In this document: positions 60,621-64,000 of the stretch, in pieces | Layout: every line of letters starts with the position of its first letter | Position numbering within the stretch: the stretch's first letter is position 1 | Source of the DNA: Hyalella azteca | Lineage: Eukaryota; Arthropoda; Malacostraca; Amphipoda; Hyalellidae | DNA length: 64,000 bases | Assembly (NCBI RefSeq): GCF_000764305.2 | Contig: NW_025931666.1 | Coordinates: 1 to 64,000, forward strand | Direction of reading: 5' to 3' | Position numbers and translations under genes: made by a program | The notes under the pieces: generated by a model | Told to the model about the DNA's origin: nothing | Seen by the model: only the letters and a program-made list of their open reading frames with translations | The model's database searches: none

Positions 60621-63600
60621 ATGGAGGTGACGATCCACCATTACATCGCGTCAAGATTTGCCGCGGCTGCTGTGTTTTATTTCAGGCTTGGCTTGCAGCG
60701 TCGGCTGAGAAGTTTCATTAAATGCTAATGCCGCACCTTGACGCCGGCCTTCAAAGCGTCACTTATAATAAACTGCGATGAGAAGCGCCGCTCTGCCATA
60801 CACGTTAGTGTGACGTGTAGGTGCTACCAAGCGAATATGTATGACACACTTGAAGCTGATGCAATCTATTGTTAAATATGTACTGCTTCACTAGTCAATG
60901 TTTTCAAATACTAATCTCTAAAATATAGATGAACATAATTTATGATGACATATAAAATGAAGATAAATTAAGATGTAATTGTTAATGAACATAAATTAAG
61001 ATGACATATAAGCCCACGTCTAACTATATCTATGAAAACGTACGTTACAGATGGAAACAGTAGGAAAATATAAAAAATCGTTTACCAATGAAACTACCTC
61101 CCAAGACACATTACGAAGCCCGGTTATCCAAGACAGGAAAGAAATGCGTGCCATGAAGGTTCCATGAAACTACGTAGCATGGGCGCTAAATCGCCGTGTC
61201 ATGATTGTTCAATTAATAACTTGATGTAAATTGTTGCAACTGGTCTTCTACCAACCGGCAACCGACACCGGGAAACACGATTATTTGGTTTTGTATCAAC
61301 AAGCAACTTTCATGGTCACATAAAGCCATAGGTGAATATTAAACTACTTGAATACATATTTTAGCGTGTTTGGGAAGAGGAGCCTACAATAATCATACAT
61401 CAGCTCCAAAAATACTTGGTGCATTTCGTACTGACATCACAAAAGATTCAGATACAAGAAGGAAATTCACGCTTCTCAATTCCAGATTTGATTTGTCATT
61501 TTTAAATGGCATCATTTGAGCAAAAAATCAGCTGGTGCGACAGTAAAAGAAATAAGAAACAATCTCATGCAGTAAAAAATTGTCGATTCGCATAATTGTC
61601 AATTACTAGAAACGGAATGACGATCGATATGCCAACAAATTACGTAGAAGAATAATTAGATACACTAAAATGGGCATTGACGTATATCTCCCAACTTATT
61701 TGAATGCTTCATCTTTTCTCGTCCTATTGAATTACTACGTTTTGCAGTTTTCTAAGAAACTTTTGACAGTTCATCACGTAAATATCTTTGCTGTAAAATC
61801 AACACATCAAAACTATTTAAGTTTATTCGGAGCTTATGCGGTGCTGCTTTGCTTCTCAGCCTTATAGATTACCACTTGAGGAAAATGCATCAGGTTATGA
61901 ACATCAATAATCATCAATGTTGATTATATCTTGAGAAGAGTAGTATGCACTCTATTCTTATACGCCATACGCAATGGGATAATACTTCATCGTGCATCGA
62001 AAATTGATCGTATCGATCATCTGCACGGCGAAGAACATTAATTTTTTGTCTGGAATTTCTCTAGCGGTAAGAATTTTTTTCGATGGCGCCAAAACTTTTT
62101 TCGCCGCTGACGGAACATCCGTCATCATTACAGCAATCGCAGACTACCGACCAGCATTTTCAACGGGGCAAAAATAAGGGAAACTTCTCGAAAATCCTGA
62201 AAAGATCGAAGAAAGTCCGCGCATGTCCGGGAAATCGAAGAGAAATCGAACGAAAGTAGCAAAATTTCAGAGCACGCACGTTGTTTGTGAGCTAAATTAA
62301 GCGCATTTGAAAAAATCTCCCGACCGCTGAAAGATCTACAATCCAATTTAATTGTAACTATTATTTGAATCAAAAGAATAAAATAATTAGTTTTAGTGGG
62401 AAATTAAATTATATATGTAAGTTGACCTAAATTCGTTAATTATATATCGGGCCAATGATCAATTTACAAAAGATTTACTGATAACGTATTTGGAGTTAGT
62501 TTACTTGTTTTACCCTACAAGTAATGAAAGTGCCTAAAGAATTAATTATCATAGGCTTGGAAGATTTGAAATGCAGAGCGGCCGAGCACCGAGGCACAGA
62601 ACTTTGGCCTTAAGTAGACCATTCAGTGCGACTTTGGTTCCGCGAAAATTCAGGATTATTTATTGGGACTGATCACACCCACCGAATTGCATGTAGATTA
62701 CCAAACACATATTAGTATCTTAAGTCAGGTTATTCAACTTCAATCAAGAGACGGTAAAATGAGCAAGTCAGGGACTAAACATCCCTCCAGCATCACAAAA
62801 AAAATATTCCAACGAAGTTAAAAAACCCAAGCTGTTCTATTATCATGTTCCCTACTTTGTTTTAACATACGACGTGAATAAAAGCATGCTGTTGACACGC
62901 TGCGCTCAGGTAATTGAGTGAGACATTTGCCAAATAGCGATGCACTTCAAGCCCTTGCGTGAGTCATCTTGGACTCCTTTAGCCTGGCAATCGGGGGTAC
63001 CAGTAAATTGGACAATAACCCCCAGTTTATTTTTGAGTGCAAAGTGATGTAGTCCTGTAAAGATGTGAAGTTCATTCGATGTGTATCTTTTACAAAGGCT
63101 CGTCTGAGGTTAATATTAGTAGCAATGTAAGTTATTATAATTAGTTTTCAATTTTTTGAGGGGATCGTATTCAGAATAGCTTTAGAATGTGTTCTGTTTA
63201 GTTTGCCTGAGTACATGACATTCTAACATTCATAGTTAAAAAGGAACTCATATTTTTTCTCCTCGCTCTCCTAAAAATCTTTTTGTTTTTGATATTCCAC
63301 TCAAAATTAGTTCTCAAAAATTAACCCTACTTTATTGTCTTGCGCGGGTAGGTTTAAGTGTCCAACGTTTCTCTTAAAATTGAAAGATAGGTAACCAAAA
63401 TTAGTTGAAGAATTAGATTTTATGGTACAATTGAAATTATAATCAGAACCAAGGACGATGAACAGGAACATTTTCTTTGATTTTTTTGTCAGTTTAGTAC
63501 GAGTATTTTCTCATGTTATTCTGCCTAATTCTCGTTTTTCTGACATTTTATTCTCTTATCCAAAGTTTTAGTATTTTCGTTGATTATAGTTCAATATTTT

Positions 63601-63920
63601 TAATTTTAGCAACGGGACTACATCAATGGTATTGTCGGAGAAAAAGGAAAAAAAGTGCAGCAGCTGGATGAAAAAAGACAGTTTTTACAAACTCTAAACT
63701 GTTCGGCACAATACATGTCGCATAAGCAGTTTTTTGTACTAGTAAAAGCAACAATTATTAACTGATATTGGCGCATTTAGCTGAAATTAAGGCGCCTAAA
63801 GTTACAGAAATTTATATGTATATATCTGATCTTGTGTAAGATACAGTAGCTTCAGCTGTTGCAAGTGAAGGAAATTAGAGAGAAAAAAACTACAGAAACC
63901 ACGAAACGTCTTCAATGTAG
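60621..63920. other. Intergenic, nothing certain
   Basis: A GC-richer stretch lies at 60630-60800. Near 63605 a T-rich acceptor-like TTTTAG precedes about 53 open codons (beginning RDYINGIVGEKGKK) ending near 63763. There is no recognised motif, so it is left uncalled. Confidence 0.35.
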
Positions 63921-64000
63921 AAGACCAGCTATAAAAACAACAGCAATAACAACAGCAGCTGTAACAACAATAACAAAAACGTGATCAGGCTCTCCACAGC
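63921..64000. repeat. AAC/AGC-rich simple repeat
   Basis: Mixed AACAACAGCAGCTGTAACAA triplets near the right edge, cut off by the window end. Confidence 0.8.

Noticed and set aside
63605..63763. Open stretch RDYINGIVGEKGKK... after TTTTAG on the + strand
   Set aside because: Protein-like composition but short, with no recognised family and no clear donor.

Overview
The window reads as nuclear DNA of an animal, most likely an arthropod and possibly a crustacean. It is AT-rich, genes are split into short exons by long introns, tandem minisatellites are very dense, and there is a decayed non-LTR retrotransposon of a jockey/CR1-like type. The crustacean guess is an impression, not a demonstration. 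There are no bacterial operons, CRISPR arrays or rRNA genes. One base is ambiguous (N at 1996).

Genes. At the left edge, on the + strand, 1268-1667 looks like the last exon of a Cys-loop (pentameric) ligand-gated ion channel: an intracellular-loop tail followed by a final membrane helix. The best supported gene lies on the - strand, from 22313 down to 13687. It is an acyl-CoA/4-coumarate-CoA ligase-like (firefly-luciferase superfamily) adenylating enzyme. I reconstructed nine coding exons whose reading phases all match and which give about 553 residues. Only the extreme N-terminus (start codon exon) is missing. All core motifs are present. Two of its introns use GC-AG splice sites.

The most unusual part of the window is the architecture of that gene. 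The 5' splice site of intron 2 is itself the unit of a 29-bp minisatellite, giving about 17 consecutive copies of the exon end plus donor. The 5' splice site of intron 4 is embedded in an older 63-bp degenerate array. The 3' splice site of intron 1 has been copied twice more upstream inside the intron. Three of eight introns therefore have an exon/intron boundary amplified by local duplication.

The rest, about 22.5-64 kb, is mostly gene-poor. It holds many tandem arrays (units of 18, 19, 20, 21, 29, 31, 41, 42, 49, 56 bp), a 741-bp solo LTR inserted in a 49-bp array with a 4-bp target duplication (40784-41524), two dispersed repeat families present as inverted pairs, and the degenerate retrotransposon (about 56380-58546) abutting a 56-bp satellite. 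A TA-flanked terminal-inverted-repeat element lies at 8638-8953. Two exon-like blocks on the + strand (38376-38501 and 50256-50385) are paralogous. They share an open frame and keep splice-like borders, and they may belong to an unrecognised gene.
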